64,000 nucleotides of DNA from Bacteroidia bacterium. Its GTDB lineage: Bacteria > Bacteroidota > Bacteroidia > Cytophagales > Cyclobacteriaceae. Below the pieces are notes generated by a model that saw only the letters and a program-made list of their open reading frames with translations, ran no database searches and was not told where the DNA came from. The position numbers and the translations under genes were made by a program. Positions within the stretch are counted from its first letter, which is position 1, and each line of letters begins with the position of its first letter. Location: NCBI GenBank assembly GCA_030426345.1, contig JAUHYU010000006.1, positions 32,690 through 96,689 of the forward strand, read 5' to 3'. Shown here piece after piece: positions 17,529 to 26,412 of this stretch.

Positions 17529-19814
17529 GCCTATTTTTTTAACAGGAGGACTAATTACCCCTAGAAATCTTCCCATCCAGTAAGGCAATAGGTATGTGTC
17601 ACCAGCACTGAGTTCGCTTTGTCGATCTTTTGCATCAAGATTGAAAAGGGATCTGTTATGTTTTAATTCTGGTCGCTCGTCCGGAGGTAATACCTCAGAA
17701 GTATTTTGTCCCCAAAAGCCGGGCTCTAAAAATACGAGATCCTTTCGATGGCTATTTCTGGTTTCAAATTGTATCAAGTCCAAAGGAAATTCTTTGAGGT
17801 GCCAGATAGATTCGTCTAGATCAAATTCCGTGGCACCAGTCATGGCATAGCAGAAGTTCCAGAGCGAATTTTTCTCTGGACGCTCCAAGTTCCAATGATC
17901 CCGGATAGCTTCTTGGTAAATATCCTTTAGCGTGTCATTGAATGCGTAAGGGTATAAACCCCAATAGGCAAGGAAATACATTTCGTCATCAGAGTGATTC
18001 CATCCACTTGAAAGCATCTTGCTCCACGGATCCGCATCTTCAGGGGCGGGGCCAATCTCCGAGACAGGTCTGGCTAGATTTTCCAAATAGCCATGTTTTT
18101 CCATAAGTTCAGTGGCTTTTTCTTTGTACATTTTCTTTCCTGTAAAGTGATAGGCCGTTTGCAAGAATGCAATGATGTTAGAAGAGCATACTTTTCTGTC
18201 TCCGATCATGGTGCCAAAGCGGTTGACATATTCGGGATTCCACCTGCCCCAGAGTGAAGGAAGGCCATTGACATCCACCAAGTTCATGTCATTTTCTACG
18301 ATGTAGTTCATCAGATCATCTATTAATTTAATCGCCCTATTTTTCCATGCTTCATCATCGATGTATTCGGCTACGAGCGTCAGCGCAAAGATCTGGCCAA
18401 CCGTCTGGTCGCTGCTGGAAGTAGCTTGCCAATCCCATTCTGGATCTTCTGCATGTTGCCAACTGATATTGCCCTGATAGCCCTCATACCAATAATTATC
18501 CACGTAGGAGCGGTATTCCTTGTCGAATTTCTGATATCCCCGACGCTCAAAAGACCTTCCAAAAAGTCCCTGAATTCCATTGATTTCATGCATGCGCTCC
18601 ATGGCTTCAAATGATTCGTAGCAATTTTGTCTCGCTTCTTCTGATCCTGTGGCGAGATATCTAAAAAGCTGGCTACCGAGGTACATGCCTGTCCAGAGAT
18701 TGTCGCTGGGTGCCACTTTGTTTTGAGCTGTAGCGAGATCGTGGTTTTGCAATCGCGTCACATTGCTGTTAATGCCATAGCGAATTTGTCGTTGGCGAAC
18801 TTGTTTTTCAAAAGCCATTGCTTTGTCTTCGAGCGTCATTTCTTCAAAATGAATTTGTCCCAAACCTTTGTCTGTCAAGATCAAAACAGAATTTTCTGGT
18901 CCAGCGGAAATGTGTTTTACCTCTTCTCCCGGCAGCCATCGTTGGCCAAAATAATAGTTGAATTTTCCATCTTCCTTGAGCATGAAAGCGCCTTTCATTG
19001 ATCCAAACCATAATTTTTTATCGATCTCTGCAATGGATGTCAACTCTGTCCATGGTAGTTTTTTGTTGATTTCTCCCTTGGCTTTGCCCGATGCGTCCAA
19101 AGTGATGTATCCATCGTTTGTGCCGATCAGCAGGTCACCGTTTGTTTTAGCAATTTCAAAGCATGTAAAATCCATGCCGCTGTAAATTTTATTCAGTTCA
19201 TTTTCTTCCGGTGAAAAAGTGTAAAGCTCATGTTCGCTAAGGATATAATAGCGCTTTGTCGCTGAATTGTATTTCATGGAAATTATGGCCTTTTTAGGTA
19301 ATGAGCCTTGCCAAACCGTTCCAGAATCATGGATTAGGGATAGTTTTTTTTCATTAGAAATTAGAAAAGTAAAATCATCTCCTGCACAAATATTATTTGC
19401 CGCAACCATGTTATGACGGGAAAATAGCTTCCCTGCCCATGCATTGCTAAAGACCGCCTGATCATCTACATACACGAATTGATTTTGATAAACCATCATG
19501 TCAGCAACTTGCTTATCGGCCATCGGAATGTAAGTGATGTCCTTTTCCAAAGTTCCGGGGTATTGGAAATGCCCATTATTTGGACGGTAAAGGCCTTCTG
19601 TAGTCAGTATTTGTATGACATCGTTTCTGTCAGTAAAAACCTTTTTTAGTTCTATATCCTGATCTTCTATCAAATATTTCACAGCATAATCCTGTAAATA
19701 GGGGACGTCCTGATAAACCGGTTGCTTGGAAACATCAGGGATTTTCTTTTCCTGCGAACAGGAAAAGAGAAACGCAGAGATAACTAGGAATAGAATGTTA
19801 AATAGATATTTCAT
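17526..19814 (-). CDS. Lipoprotein with propeller-like N-terminus and toroid-like C-terminus
   Basis: 762 aa with lipoprotein signal (AFLFSC). Residues 40-330 are beta-rich with repeated short units (VIQILTTEGLYRPNNG, LLIGTNDGYITLD, KLWFGSMKGAFML), resembling the propeller of two-component sensors. Residues 360-700 are helical, with LWTGMYLGSQLFRYLATG and MYKEKATELMEKHGYLENL, resembling an alpha/alpha toroid of the GH88/GH105 or epimerase kind. No family name can be assigned and no catalytic residues are evident. It is probably a surface glycan-active or glycan-sensing protein; it lies 73 bases downstream of a GH67N-type gene on the same strand. Confidence 0.72.
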   Translation of the reverse strand: MKYLFNILFLVISAFLFSCSQEKKIPDVSKQPVYQDVPYLQDYAVKYLIEDQDIELKKVFTDRNDVIQILTTEGLYRPNNGHFQYPGTLEKDITYIPMADKQVADMMVYQNQFVYVDDQAVFSNAWAGKLFSRHNMVAANNICAGDDFTFLISNEKKLSLIHDSGTVWQGSLPKKAIISMKYNSATKRYYILSEHELYTFSPEENELNKIYSGMDFTCFEIAKTNGDLLIGTNDGYITLDASGKAKGEINKKLPWTELTSIAEIDKKLWFGSMKGAFMLKEDGKFNYYFGQRWLPGEEVKHISAGPENSVLILTDKGLGQIHFEEMTLEDKAMAFEKQVRQRQIRYGINSNVTRLQNHDLATAQNKVAPSDNLWTGMYLGSQLFRYLATGSEEARQNCYESFEAMERMHEINGIQGLFGRSFERRGYQKFDKEYRSYVDNYWYEGYQGNISWQHAEDPEWDWQATSSSDQTVGQIFALTLVAEYIDDEAWKNRAIKLIDDLMNYIVENDMNLVDVNGLPSLWGRWNPEYVNRFGTMIGDRKVCSSNIIAFLQTAYHFTGKKMYKEKATELMEKHGYLENLARPVSEIGPAPEDADPWSKMLSSGWNHSDDEMYFLAYWGLYPYAFNDTLKDIYQEAIRDHWNLERPEKNSLWNFCYAMTGATEFDLDESIWHLKEFPLDLIQFETRNSHRKDLVFLEPGFWGQNTSEVLPPDERPELKHNRSLFNLDAKDRQSELSAGDTYLLPYWMGRFLGVISPPVKKIG

Positions 19815-19854
19815 ATGTTGATGTTGTATAGAGTAATGCTAAAGGGAGAAAGGC

Positions 19855-19875
19855 AAAAAGGCATAAAAATCCATG
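19855..19875 (-). repeat. Dispersed 21-bp motif copy, intergenic
   Basis: 17 of 21 positions match on the minus strand, in the 73-base gap between two minus-strand genes. Confidence 0.7.
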
Positions 19876-19887
19876 AAAATATATTTT

Positions 19888-22215
19888 TTATCGTTTGAGT
19901 AGCCACACATCGGAAACGCTGGAATAAAACCTCCATCGCAAATGCGATTCTTCCGGCTTGTCGAAAGTGACTCGCAGCCGACCGTCACCCACTGCCTGAC
20001 GGGGAACCACAAACTCCTTGAAACCATCGCGCTCCTTATCATAGACCAAAGGCTCCAGCCGACGCCCATCAACACGAATCAAGGCGTCACCGTATCCTGC
20101 CACACGAATGATGTATCGTGCATTGGGGTCTAAATTTTCATATTCAAGGATTGGATCGTTTTGATACACTTGCGAAGAAAGTCTCCAGCGTGAATATCCC
20201 GATTCCCACCATCCAAAATCCACAGCATCATAAACAGTAGTCGTGACATGCGGGCTGTTGGAGATATTTGAAACATCATCATAATAGCTTCCTACACCGG
20301 GGTTTTCCCAAGAATAGATCACCTTGATGCGATCTGTTTTTTCTTTTTCAGAATCCATTTTGGCGATCGCTTCAAACTGATCTGCCAGCCACCATCTGTT
20401 GTTGAGCGGATAATCCACAAAGTCGAGGATACATCCGCGCTGAGAATTGCTGGCTTGAAAAAGCTCCACACTGGTTTGTAGACCGATTGATTTATATAAG
20501 TTATGGCAATAATTGTCAATTGCCTTTCGTAAATCCTGTGCGATCGGTTCTGTGTCTGCTAGGTTTACCAAAGCCAAGGCTTGTTTCATTGCTTCATCCG
20601 ACCCTAGCGTTTCTACATGTTGAAGGATTTTATTGGCATGGATTTCAAGGGCTTTTTCATTGATGAGCCGAAGCCGAACATAAGCATCGTAGTATGCCCG
20701 CACAACCAGCATTTGCCATCTCCAATTATTGGAAAGATCGGGATATTGATTTTCGAGGGTTTGCCAAAAAGCAAGTGTAGGAGCCACACTTCCATTGTTT
20801 TGCAAAGGGCCATCCCAGTTTTTCTCCAAACCAAGAATGCCTTCTGTAGCGTCCTTCTCCACTTTATTTCCAAAGAAAAACCTACTGTATTCCATCAAAA
20901 TATCTCGGACACTTTTTTTCGTGTCCCAACCTCTTTGACTCCAAATAATTTTATTGACATCATCGTGGCATCCATCAGAATAGGAGATGAAACCATCCGT
21001 GAAAGGGGCGTATTTTCCATGGACATTGGCATAATAAACCGGCATCGGATTGATCCCTTCCCGACCAATAGTCAGGGCGAAGGCCTGATCAAAATTGGGT
21101 GCTGGATAGTCGCAGCGCACATTGTGTGTGATGTCTGGATAATGCCGGTGTTTGTATTGGGCAGGTAATCGAAAGCGTGTTTCCGAGATAGAAGGGCTAC
21201 TTGGACCAGAAACCACACCACGAAGCCAAGTTGGTTTATTTTGTTTTAAATATTGGTAAAAATAGTCTATTTGTTCCTGGCTAAACCCTTGAAGCGAAAT
21301 CCAAATCCCGGCCTGTGGGTGATATTTCACCAAACGCTCATGAAGGTCTTTCAAAAAAGGAAGAACCTCTCTCGGGTGGTTGTGACCTGGGTCACCTCCC
21401 GGGAAGAAAATATTATCAAGACGTGGCACTTTTTTATAATTGGCTTCATGGAATTCGAGCTCTTTTTGGCGCAATTCCGGATCGGTAAGGTCAACTTCAG
21501 CAGGAGTCCAGACCCAATACTCTATGTCGTAGGCATCGCATATCTCGCTCATTTTCACATTCATCTCTTCGCGAGAAATAGGAAAATGTGGGCTATCATC
21601 TTTTTTGAGTGGCGGGATATTTTCTATGGCATTGGTGCCAAAGAGCGCGAGATCGCGAATGTATTGATCGTATTGATCCGCAGTCCAAGCATCGTAGGAA
21701 TTGGCAGTATTGCGATAACCGATCTGATGTCCACGAAGTGAATAAGCAGGGGAGGAGGCGATGTCAAAATCTTCTGCTATGGTGATTTTATTAGATTCCA
21801 TATTGGCATTGCGCAGTAGCTCGCCAATGCCAAAAATGATTGCGCGAGAATCCGCGCCAATGATCCATAAAGTAGAATTTTTCTTATCTATGAAAGTGTG
21901 AAATCCTTCAGGTTGCCACTCAGGAAGGCTTTTATCTTCACGATTTGGGACGATATTTCCGACTAATTTCTTATCGCTTGAGAGCGCAAGGGCAATGGTG
22001 ATATTACTGTTTCCCCATTTATTTGCGGTGGAAAAAGTGATTCCGGTGCGTTTGCTGATTTCTTCCTGTAGAATGATAACCACAGATTTTTGAACTGTTG
22101 GTTTGATGTTTTTGGAAATAATTATTGAACTGTTTGAGATATCTATTGGTGCAGACATTGCAAAGGTGGTCGACACCAATAGAATGAAAATGGAAAAGAT
22201 GACTTTGTAGCTCAT
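19888..22215 (-). CDS. Secreted glycosidase-like protein with GH67-type N-terminal domain
   Basis: 775 aa, signal peptide ending near AMSAP (about 22). Residues 25-150 form the small alpha/beta domain seen at the N-terminus of alpha-glucuronidases (GH67N) and GH20 enzymes: QEEISKRTGITF, then LWIIGADSRAIIFGIGELLR. A catalytic-barrel-like region follows (SLRGHQIGYRNTANSY, NIFFPGGDPGHNHP, PAGIWISLQ region), then helices and a C-terminal beta-sandwich ending SDVWLLKR. It shares its plan with the proteins at 23000 and 46527. It may cleave a uronic acid or N-acetylhexosamine-containing glycan in the periplasm; specificity is unknown. Confidence 0.8.
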   Translation of the reverse strand: MSYKVIFSIFILLVSTTFAMSAPIDISNSSIIISKNIKPTVQKSVVIILQEEISKRTGITFSTANKWGNSNITIALALSSDKKLVGNIVPNREDKSLPEWQPEGFHTFIDKKNSTLWIIGADSRAIIFGIGELLRNANMESNKITIAEDFDIASSPAYSLRGHQIGYRNTANSYDAWTADQYDQYIRDLALFGTNAIENIPPLKKDDSPHFPISREEMNVKMSEICDAYDIEYWVWTPAEVDLTDPELRQKELEFHEANYKKVPRLDNIFFPGGDPGHNHPREVLPFLKDLHERLVKYHPQAGIWISLQGFSQEQIDYFYQYLKQNKPTWLRGVVSGPSSPSISETRFRLPAQYKHRHYPDITHNVRCDYPAPNFDQAFALTIGREGINPMPVYYANVHGKYAPFTDGFISYSDGCHDDVNKIIWSQRGWDTKKSVRDILMEYSRFFFGNKVEKDATEGILGLEKNWDGPLQNNGSVAPTLAFWQTLENQYPDLSNNWRWQMLVVRAYYDAYVRLRLINEKALEIHANKILQHVETLGSDEAMKQALALVNLADTEPIAQDLRKAIDNYCHNLYKSIGLQTSVELFQASNSQRGCILDFVDYPLNNRWWLADQFEAIAKMDSEKEKTDRIKVIYSWENPGVGSYYDDVSNISNSPHVTTTVYDAVDFGWWESGYSRWRLSSQVYQNDPILEYENLDPNARYIIRVAGYGDALIRVDGRRLEPLVYDKERDGFKEFVVPRQAVGDGRLRVTFDKPEESHLRWRFYSSVSDVWLLKR
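20638..20658 (+). repeat. Dispersed 21-bp motif copy, inside a gene
   Basis: 18 of 21 positions match; read by the minus-strand gene as EKALEIHA. Confidence 0.75.
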
Positions 22216-22293
22216 GGGTAGATGCTTAAAATTTAAAATCTACCTTTCATACTTCAATAGACTAAGGATTGACTATTTGAATCTACTTTTTGT

Positions 22294-22515
22294 TCATTCA
22301 CATTCTCCAGATGAATATTCTTTGATTCCAGAACATTCAGCCGAGCAGGCGTTGCCATAAGTTTTACCATTGCAGCCACATACAGGATCGTATTGCAATG
22401 TGCAACCGCATTCAGGTTCGATTACTTCTATGCATTCGTCAGCAGATTTCTCGCAAGCGAGACTTACTAAAATCAGTGAAGAGAACAGAACTATACTTAT
22501 TACAATTGTTTTCAT
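22294..22515 (-). CDS. Small Kazal-type protease inhibitor lipoprotein
   Basis: 73 aa. The signal ends in LVSLAC, a lipobox, so the protein is probably membrane-anchored. The mature part carries the Kazal pattern CGCTLQYDPVCGCNGKTYGN followed by ACSAECSGIKEYSSGEC, with the VCGxxGxTYxNxC signature. Kazal domains block serine proteases by inserting a loop into the active site. In Bacteroidota such small lipoproteins are widespread and may protect surface proteins; the target cannot be read. It stands alone between two glycosidase genes. Confidence 0.9.
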   Translation of the reverse strand: MKTIVISIVLFSSLILVSLACEKSADECIEVIEPECGCTLQYDPVCGCNGKTYGNACSAECSGIKEYSSGECE

Positions 22516-22757
22516 AGAATTAGAACAGTGATCTTATAGAAGACACCAACAAAAGTAAATAGTTTGAATTGAAAAATATAATGATTTATAATGGCCTTTT
22601 TCGGATTGGGAACAGTCCCTTTTTTAGTTGTACCACAAATTTATTGGAATACTATAAGAAGGTGAAAAGTGAATTTGGAAAAAAGTATAATCAGAAAAAA
22701 TCCTGAACGATAAAATAGTTTTCAGAAAAGTAGTGGTCCGCATTAGGTGCTTAGGCC

Positions 22758-22810
22758 TGAACAAACGGCAAGGGGCGCGTAGGGAAGCGGGTGGTAGCAT
22801 CGTTTGTTCA
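22758..22810. repeat. Palindromic element, 10-bp perfect arms
   Basis: TGAACAAACG (22758-22767) pairs with CGTTTGTTCA (22801-22810) around a G-rich 33-base centre. REP-like; non-coding. Confidence 0.5.
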
Positions 22811-22861
22811 TGAATTTTCTTTGGTTTGTTTCTTTTTTTCATAGAAAAAGAAATGAACTAC

Positions 22862-22882
22862 CATGGAAATTGAATGCTTTTT
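22862..22882 (+). repeat. Dispersed 21-bp motif copy, intergenic
   Basis: 16 of 21 positions match, about 120 bases before the next gene start. Confidence 0.6.
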
Positions 22883-22999
22883 AGAAGTATAATGAGAAAA
22901 AATAATAAAGCTAAGACCAAAATACAAAATCCGAATTAAGGGATTTCCATTAAAAACACAATAGAACCCTTATATTAAACCCTTATTTACACCACAATT

Positions 23000-25645
23000 A
23001 TGAAATACAATTCCCGAAATAGTCTGGCTCAATGGCTCAATTTACGATTTGTCGCTTTTGTCGCGCTTGCCATTCTTTTTGCAAATGTAAAATCTGAAGC
23101 ACAAAAGGCCTATAAATCCATAGCGATCAGCACCGGGCAAGATGCCAATGATGTAGAATTAAAAATCGCCAATTTGCTCAAAGATCGTATGCTGGAGTTG
23201 GGGAATTTGTCAGTGAGGATAGAGCAAGCAACTACTTCAAACAGTGATAATGAACTACTTATTTACTTTGGTCGGCAAGACCATCACCATGGATTTGAGA
23301 GGCTTTTTGAAGCCAATCGCATTCCAAAGCTTACCGAGTTGGCACCAGGCCCTGAGGGATTCTTACTGCAGCAAATAAACAACAATAGTTTAATCGCTGC
23401 GGGAATTGATGACCGGGGTTGCCTCTATGCAGTCGGGGAATTATTGAGACAAATATCCATAAGAAATGATTTATTGACCATGCCTGAAGGATTGAATATC
23501 CGTACTGCTCCAGCTTTTGAAATTCGTGGAACTCAGTACGGACAGAGTCATGTGGCTAAGCGTTTGGCCAAAGTTCGGGAATGGACAGATGAAGAAACGC
23601 AAAGGGTAATTCTGGATTATGCGCTTGCCGGGGCAAATGTCTTTAGCACCAATGCAGGGGAGATGTACGACTTTATCAAATCATACGGTTTGATGACACA
23701 GGGTAGGTTTGGAGCTAATACCGCACATGAAATCAAAAACCCGGAATGGTTGGGGTCAGAATCTATTGGCAGAAATGGCTACGTATGTCTCTCTGTGCCT
23801 GAGGCGCGTAGTTACATGTTGGAGAAAATTGAAAAATTTGTTCAAGAAAACCCTTCGTTTGATTATATAAAATTTCAAGGTGGTGATGGAGGTGGTTGTG
23901 AATGCGATCGATGCAAGCCTTATGGTCTGAAGTTTATCACCTTGGTAGAGCAAATGGCCAACATCATCCACAAGTATCATCCAGAGACCAAGATTTATTT
24001 TACAAATCAGAAATTTGACAATGCAGACGACAAGGCGATTTTTTCCTATTTGCAGGAAAAGCCGAGGGATTGGCTGTGGGCGTGGGGCTACGGCCCGGGC
24101 TCTGACGCCACTTCTTGGCAACCCGGGCACAGACAGACCCACCGCATGGATTTGTTCCGCTATCCCGGTTTTGGACCTTATGGATTATACCCCAAAGAGG
24201 TTTTACACCAATTGCCACCGCAGCAAAAACTGGTTTATTACAATGAAATAACCCATTGGAAATACGCCCAACACGCATACATCCAGATGTATCCGCGAGC
24301 TGACCGCAATGGCGATTTGCCGCCACATTGGAGTCACGATATCTATGAGCGACAACCGGATCAATACCTGACCATGGTATATAATCGCCTGACCTTTTTT
24401 GCATGGCCACGGCAATATTATCGGGTGTTTCAGGATTTGATGCCTTTTGGGGTTGGCGACATTACGCATTCTAGTGGGCATCATGACCACTTCAATCAGT
24501 GGATGTGGCAGCGATTGCTTTGGAATCCTCGCACTTCGGTAGAGGATGTCGTGGATGAGTATTGCGAGGTATGGTTTGGAGTGGAGGCCGCGCCAGAAAT
24601 GGCGGAAGCTATTTTTCAATTGGAAGAAAATATAGAAGAAATACCGGGAAACCCATTGCCGGAAAAGGCGGGCATCGTCAACTATTATAACCTAGTGAAG
24701 AAAGCAGGCGATAAAATACCTTCAAAATCCATAGAAAATAACTGGCTCTGGAGTATGTACATGCAAAAAGGGGCCTTGGATCGCTACGTGCAGCTTTGCG
24801 CTCAACAACAAATTGAGCGAGAAAAGGCCACAAAATCCATGGTTGAGGATATTATGAAAAATAAACTGAGCAAAGAGCAGATTGAAAATGCGATTGAATT
24901 TGCTGAAAAGGAATTGGTGGAAACCGAAGAAATGAAAGCGCTGCGAGAAGAAGCCGGGAAATTGGGAGAGGAGAGCAACGAACTTTTTGGCGTGCGTAAC
25001 GATGGTTATTTCAATCTGGAACATGACTTTCTTGGTTTTGGTTGGACGATCCGCCAATTGAAGCGCGCGCTGGATGCTCCAAAGAAAGAACGTGCAGATT
25101 TGCTGGCCATGATTGTCGATTATGAAAATCCTGGAGAAGGTGGGTTTTATGATAATCTCGGCACGGCGAATCCTGCGCCAAATGTTGTTGTTGGATATCC
25201 CTACGATCATGGACAACCTTATGTAGACGACATGCTTTCAGAGGGAAATCGTCCCAGCCAGCGATCGATGCACTTTACCCAAGATGAAACTCAGGGAGTT
25301 ACGTTGCAGTATCGTGATCTTGACCCCAATGCTACTTATCGGATCAGGTTTACATTGGTGCGTCCATGGTACCAGGATCGCTATGCCATGCGGATGAACC
25401 AGAAGTCAGAGACTATTTATGCAGATGATGTGCTATTGGTGGATGATCTTCAGTTGCCTTTGCAGATGAGTGATCAATTTACATTTGATATTCCTAAGCA
25501 AACTACTGTGGATGGTAAATTAGAAATTCGATTTCAAAAGGCGGCTGATGTAGCTGCAGGAGATCGGGTTTCAGTGGAGCAATGGCGCAATTCAGGTGGA
25601 TGGGGAACCATAGTATCTGAGGCTTGGTTGATAAAGAAAAAATAA
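23000..25645 (+). CDS. Secreted GH67N-type glycosidase-like protein, large paralogue
   Basis: 881 aa, signal peptide ending near VKSEAQ (about 35). It has a GH67-type N-terminal domain (residues 40-165, GFLLQQINNNSLIAAGIDDR), then a barrel-like region (FEIRGTQYGQS, FSTNAGEMYDF, FQGGDGGGCECDRCKPYG), then helices and a C-terminal beta-sandwich ending SEAWLIKKK. The CxCxxC cluster recurs in the DUF4838 protein at 46527 (CQCNNC) and could bind a metal; this is an inference. The last part of the gene (from 25526) and its 3' flank exist a second time, in two pieces, on either side of the PARIS-like cassette downstream. It holds three motif copies. Confidence 0.82.
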   Translation: MKYNSRNSLAQWLNLRFVAFVALAILFANVKSEAQKAYKSIAISTGQDANDVELKIANLLKDRMLELGNLSVRIEQATTSNSDNELLIYFGRQDHHHGFERLFEANRIPKLTELAPGPEGFLLQQINNNSLIAAGIDDRGCLYAVGELLRQISIRNDLLTMPEGLNIRTAPAFEIRGTQYGQSHVAKRLAKVREWTDEETQRVILDYALAGANVFSTNAGEMYDFIKSYGLMTQGRFGANTAHEIKNPEWLGSESIGRNGYVCLSVPEARSYMLEKIEKFVQENPSFDYIKFQGGDGGGCECDRCKPYGLKFITLVEQMANIIHKYHPETKIYFTNQKFDNADDKAIFSYLQEKPRDWLWAWGYGPGSDATSWQPGHRQTHRMDLFRYPGFGPYGLYPKEVLHQLPPQQKLVYYNEITHWKYAQHAYIQMYPRADRNGDLPPHWSHDIYERQPDQYLTMVYNRLTFFAWPRQYYRVFQDLMPFGVGDITHSSGHHDHFNQWMWQRLLWNPRTSVEDVVDEYCEVWFGVEAAPEMAEAIFQLEENIEEIPGNPLPEKAGIVNYYNLVKKAGDKIPSKSIENNWLWSMYMQKGALDRYVQLCAQQQIEREKATKSMVEDIMKNKLSKEQIENAIEFAEKELVETEEMKALREEAGKLGEESNELFGVRNDGYFNLEHDFLGFGWTIRQLKRALDAPKKERADLLAMIVDYENPGEGGFYDNLGTANPAPNVVVGYPYDHGQPYVDDMLSEGNRPSQRSMHFTQDETQGVTLQYRDLDPNATYRIRFTLVRPWYQDRYAMRMNQKSETIYADDVLLVDDLQLPLQMSDQFTFDIPKQTTVDGKLEIRFQKAADVAAGDRVSVEQWRNSGGWGTIVSEAWLIKKK
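23288..23308 (+). repeat. Dispersed 21-bp motif copy, inside a gene
   Basis: 20 of 21 positions match. It is read sense by the glycosidase gene as HGFERLFE, a frame different from that used in the minus-strand genes. Confidence 0.85.
24713..24733 (-). repeat. Dispersed 21-bp motif copy, weaker, inside a gene
   Basis: 16 of 21 positions match; read by the gene as KIPSKSIE. Confidence 0.55.
24821..24841 (-). repeat. Dispersed 21-bp motif copy, inside a gene
   Basis: 16 of 21 positions match, including the exact CATGGATTTT core; read by the gene as EKATKSM. Confidence 0.6.
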
Positions 25646-25747
25646 TAACCAGAACTTTAATACGAGGCAGGCCAGTAAATACCAAAATGGATAAAAGGAA
25701 TAAAATAACTCATCCACTCCATAACTGAAATATATCCTTTTATTATC

Positions 25748-25830
25748 TGTCCCATTAATTATCTATTTTCGGGACAAAATATCCTAGAAACAAACTTGAT
25801 TTGTCCCATATTTTTAACATTTTTGGGACA
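25748..25830 (+). promoter_or_regulatory. Operator region of the AbiE pair
   Basis: Four half-sites alternate in direction: TGTCCC at 25748, GGGACA at 25771, TGTCCC at 25802 and GGGACA at 25825. This gives two inverted repeats, the last abutting the ATG at 25831. AbiEi proteins are known to repress their own promoter by binding inverted repeats, so this is a likely autoregulatory site. Confidence 0.7.
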
Positions 25831-26412
25831 ATGTTAAATTTAGAGACTATAAAAAACAAATTCAATAATGGAGATATATTCTTTATCTCTGACTTTACTG
25901 AATTAGGAGCTTATGAAGCAATAAGGAAGTCACTACAACGGCTAACTACTGAAGAAGAAATTAGCAGAATAGCCAAGGGCATTTACTTCTTACCCAAAAA
26001 GAATGAAAGACTTGGCATCATGTTTCCTCATGCAGAACAAATAGCTGAAGCAATTGCAAAACGAGATAAAGCTCGAATAATCCCTACGGGAATAACGGCT
26101 CTCAACAAATTAGGACTTTCTGCTCAAATCCCGTTAAAAGCTGTTTATTTAACAGATGGCTCTGCTCGTCAAATTGAGGTGGGCAACCAAACAATTCAGT
26201 TCAAAAAAACAAACCCCAAAAACCTCAGTATTGATCACCAACTAAGTAATTTGATTATACAAGCTCTCAAAGCAATTGGAGAGAAAAACGTAACAGGGGA
26301 ACAGGTTCAAAAGATTCAAAAGATTATTTACCAAAGTCAAGAACAAGAGTTAATCTTTAAAAATTTAAGAAATGCCCCTGTTTGGATTCAAAAAATTATA
26401 ATAACAAGATGA
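25831..26412 (+). CDS. AbiEi-like antitoxin of a type IV toxin-antitoxin pair (DUF6088-type)
   Basis: 193 aa from the ATG at 25831; an in-frame TTG at 25801 is rejected because it lies in the operator. The N-terminal part reads as a winged helix (ISDFTELGAYEAIRKSLQRL, ISRIAKGIYFLP), followed by the conserved RIIPTGITALNKLGLS and AVYLTDGSARQI of AbiEi-like proteins. The protein should neutralise the toxin encoded downstream and repress the operon through the inverted repeats. The stop overlaps the next start as ATGA at 26409, so translation is probably coupled. Such pairs give abortive infection against phage. Base composition is AT-rich and no copy of the dispersed motif is present. Confidence 0.88.
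   Translation: MLNLETIKNKFNNGDIFFISDFTELGAYEAIRKSLQRLTTEEEISRIAKGIYFLPKKNERLGIMFPHAEQIAEAIAKRDKARIIPTGITALNKLGLSAQIPLKAVYLTDGSARQIEVGNQTIQFKKTNPKNLSIDHQLSNLIIQALKAIGEKNVTGEQVQKIQKIIYQSQEQELIFKNLRNAPVWIQKIIITR

Larger units (their letters stand above)
22516..22999. other. Divergent intergenic region with inverted repeat and motif copy
   Basis: It holds an inverted repeat at 22758-22810 and a motif copy at 22862-22882. A 72-codon minus-strand frame (22624-22842) overlaps the inverted repeat and has no recognisable domain, so it is not called. Confidence 0.55.

Noticed and set aside
20617-21168. 183-codon plus-strand open frame
   Set aside because: Antisense within the GH67N-type gene.
22624-22842. 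72-codon minus-strand open frame
   Set aside because: Overlaps a palindromic element; sequence low in complexity at both ends; no domain.
25740-25830. CRISPR-like spacing of GGGACA/TGTCCC units
   Set aside because: Only four 6-base half-sites in alternating directions; fits an operator, not an array.
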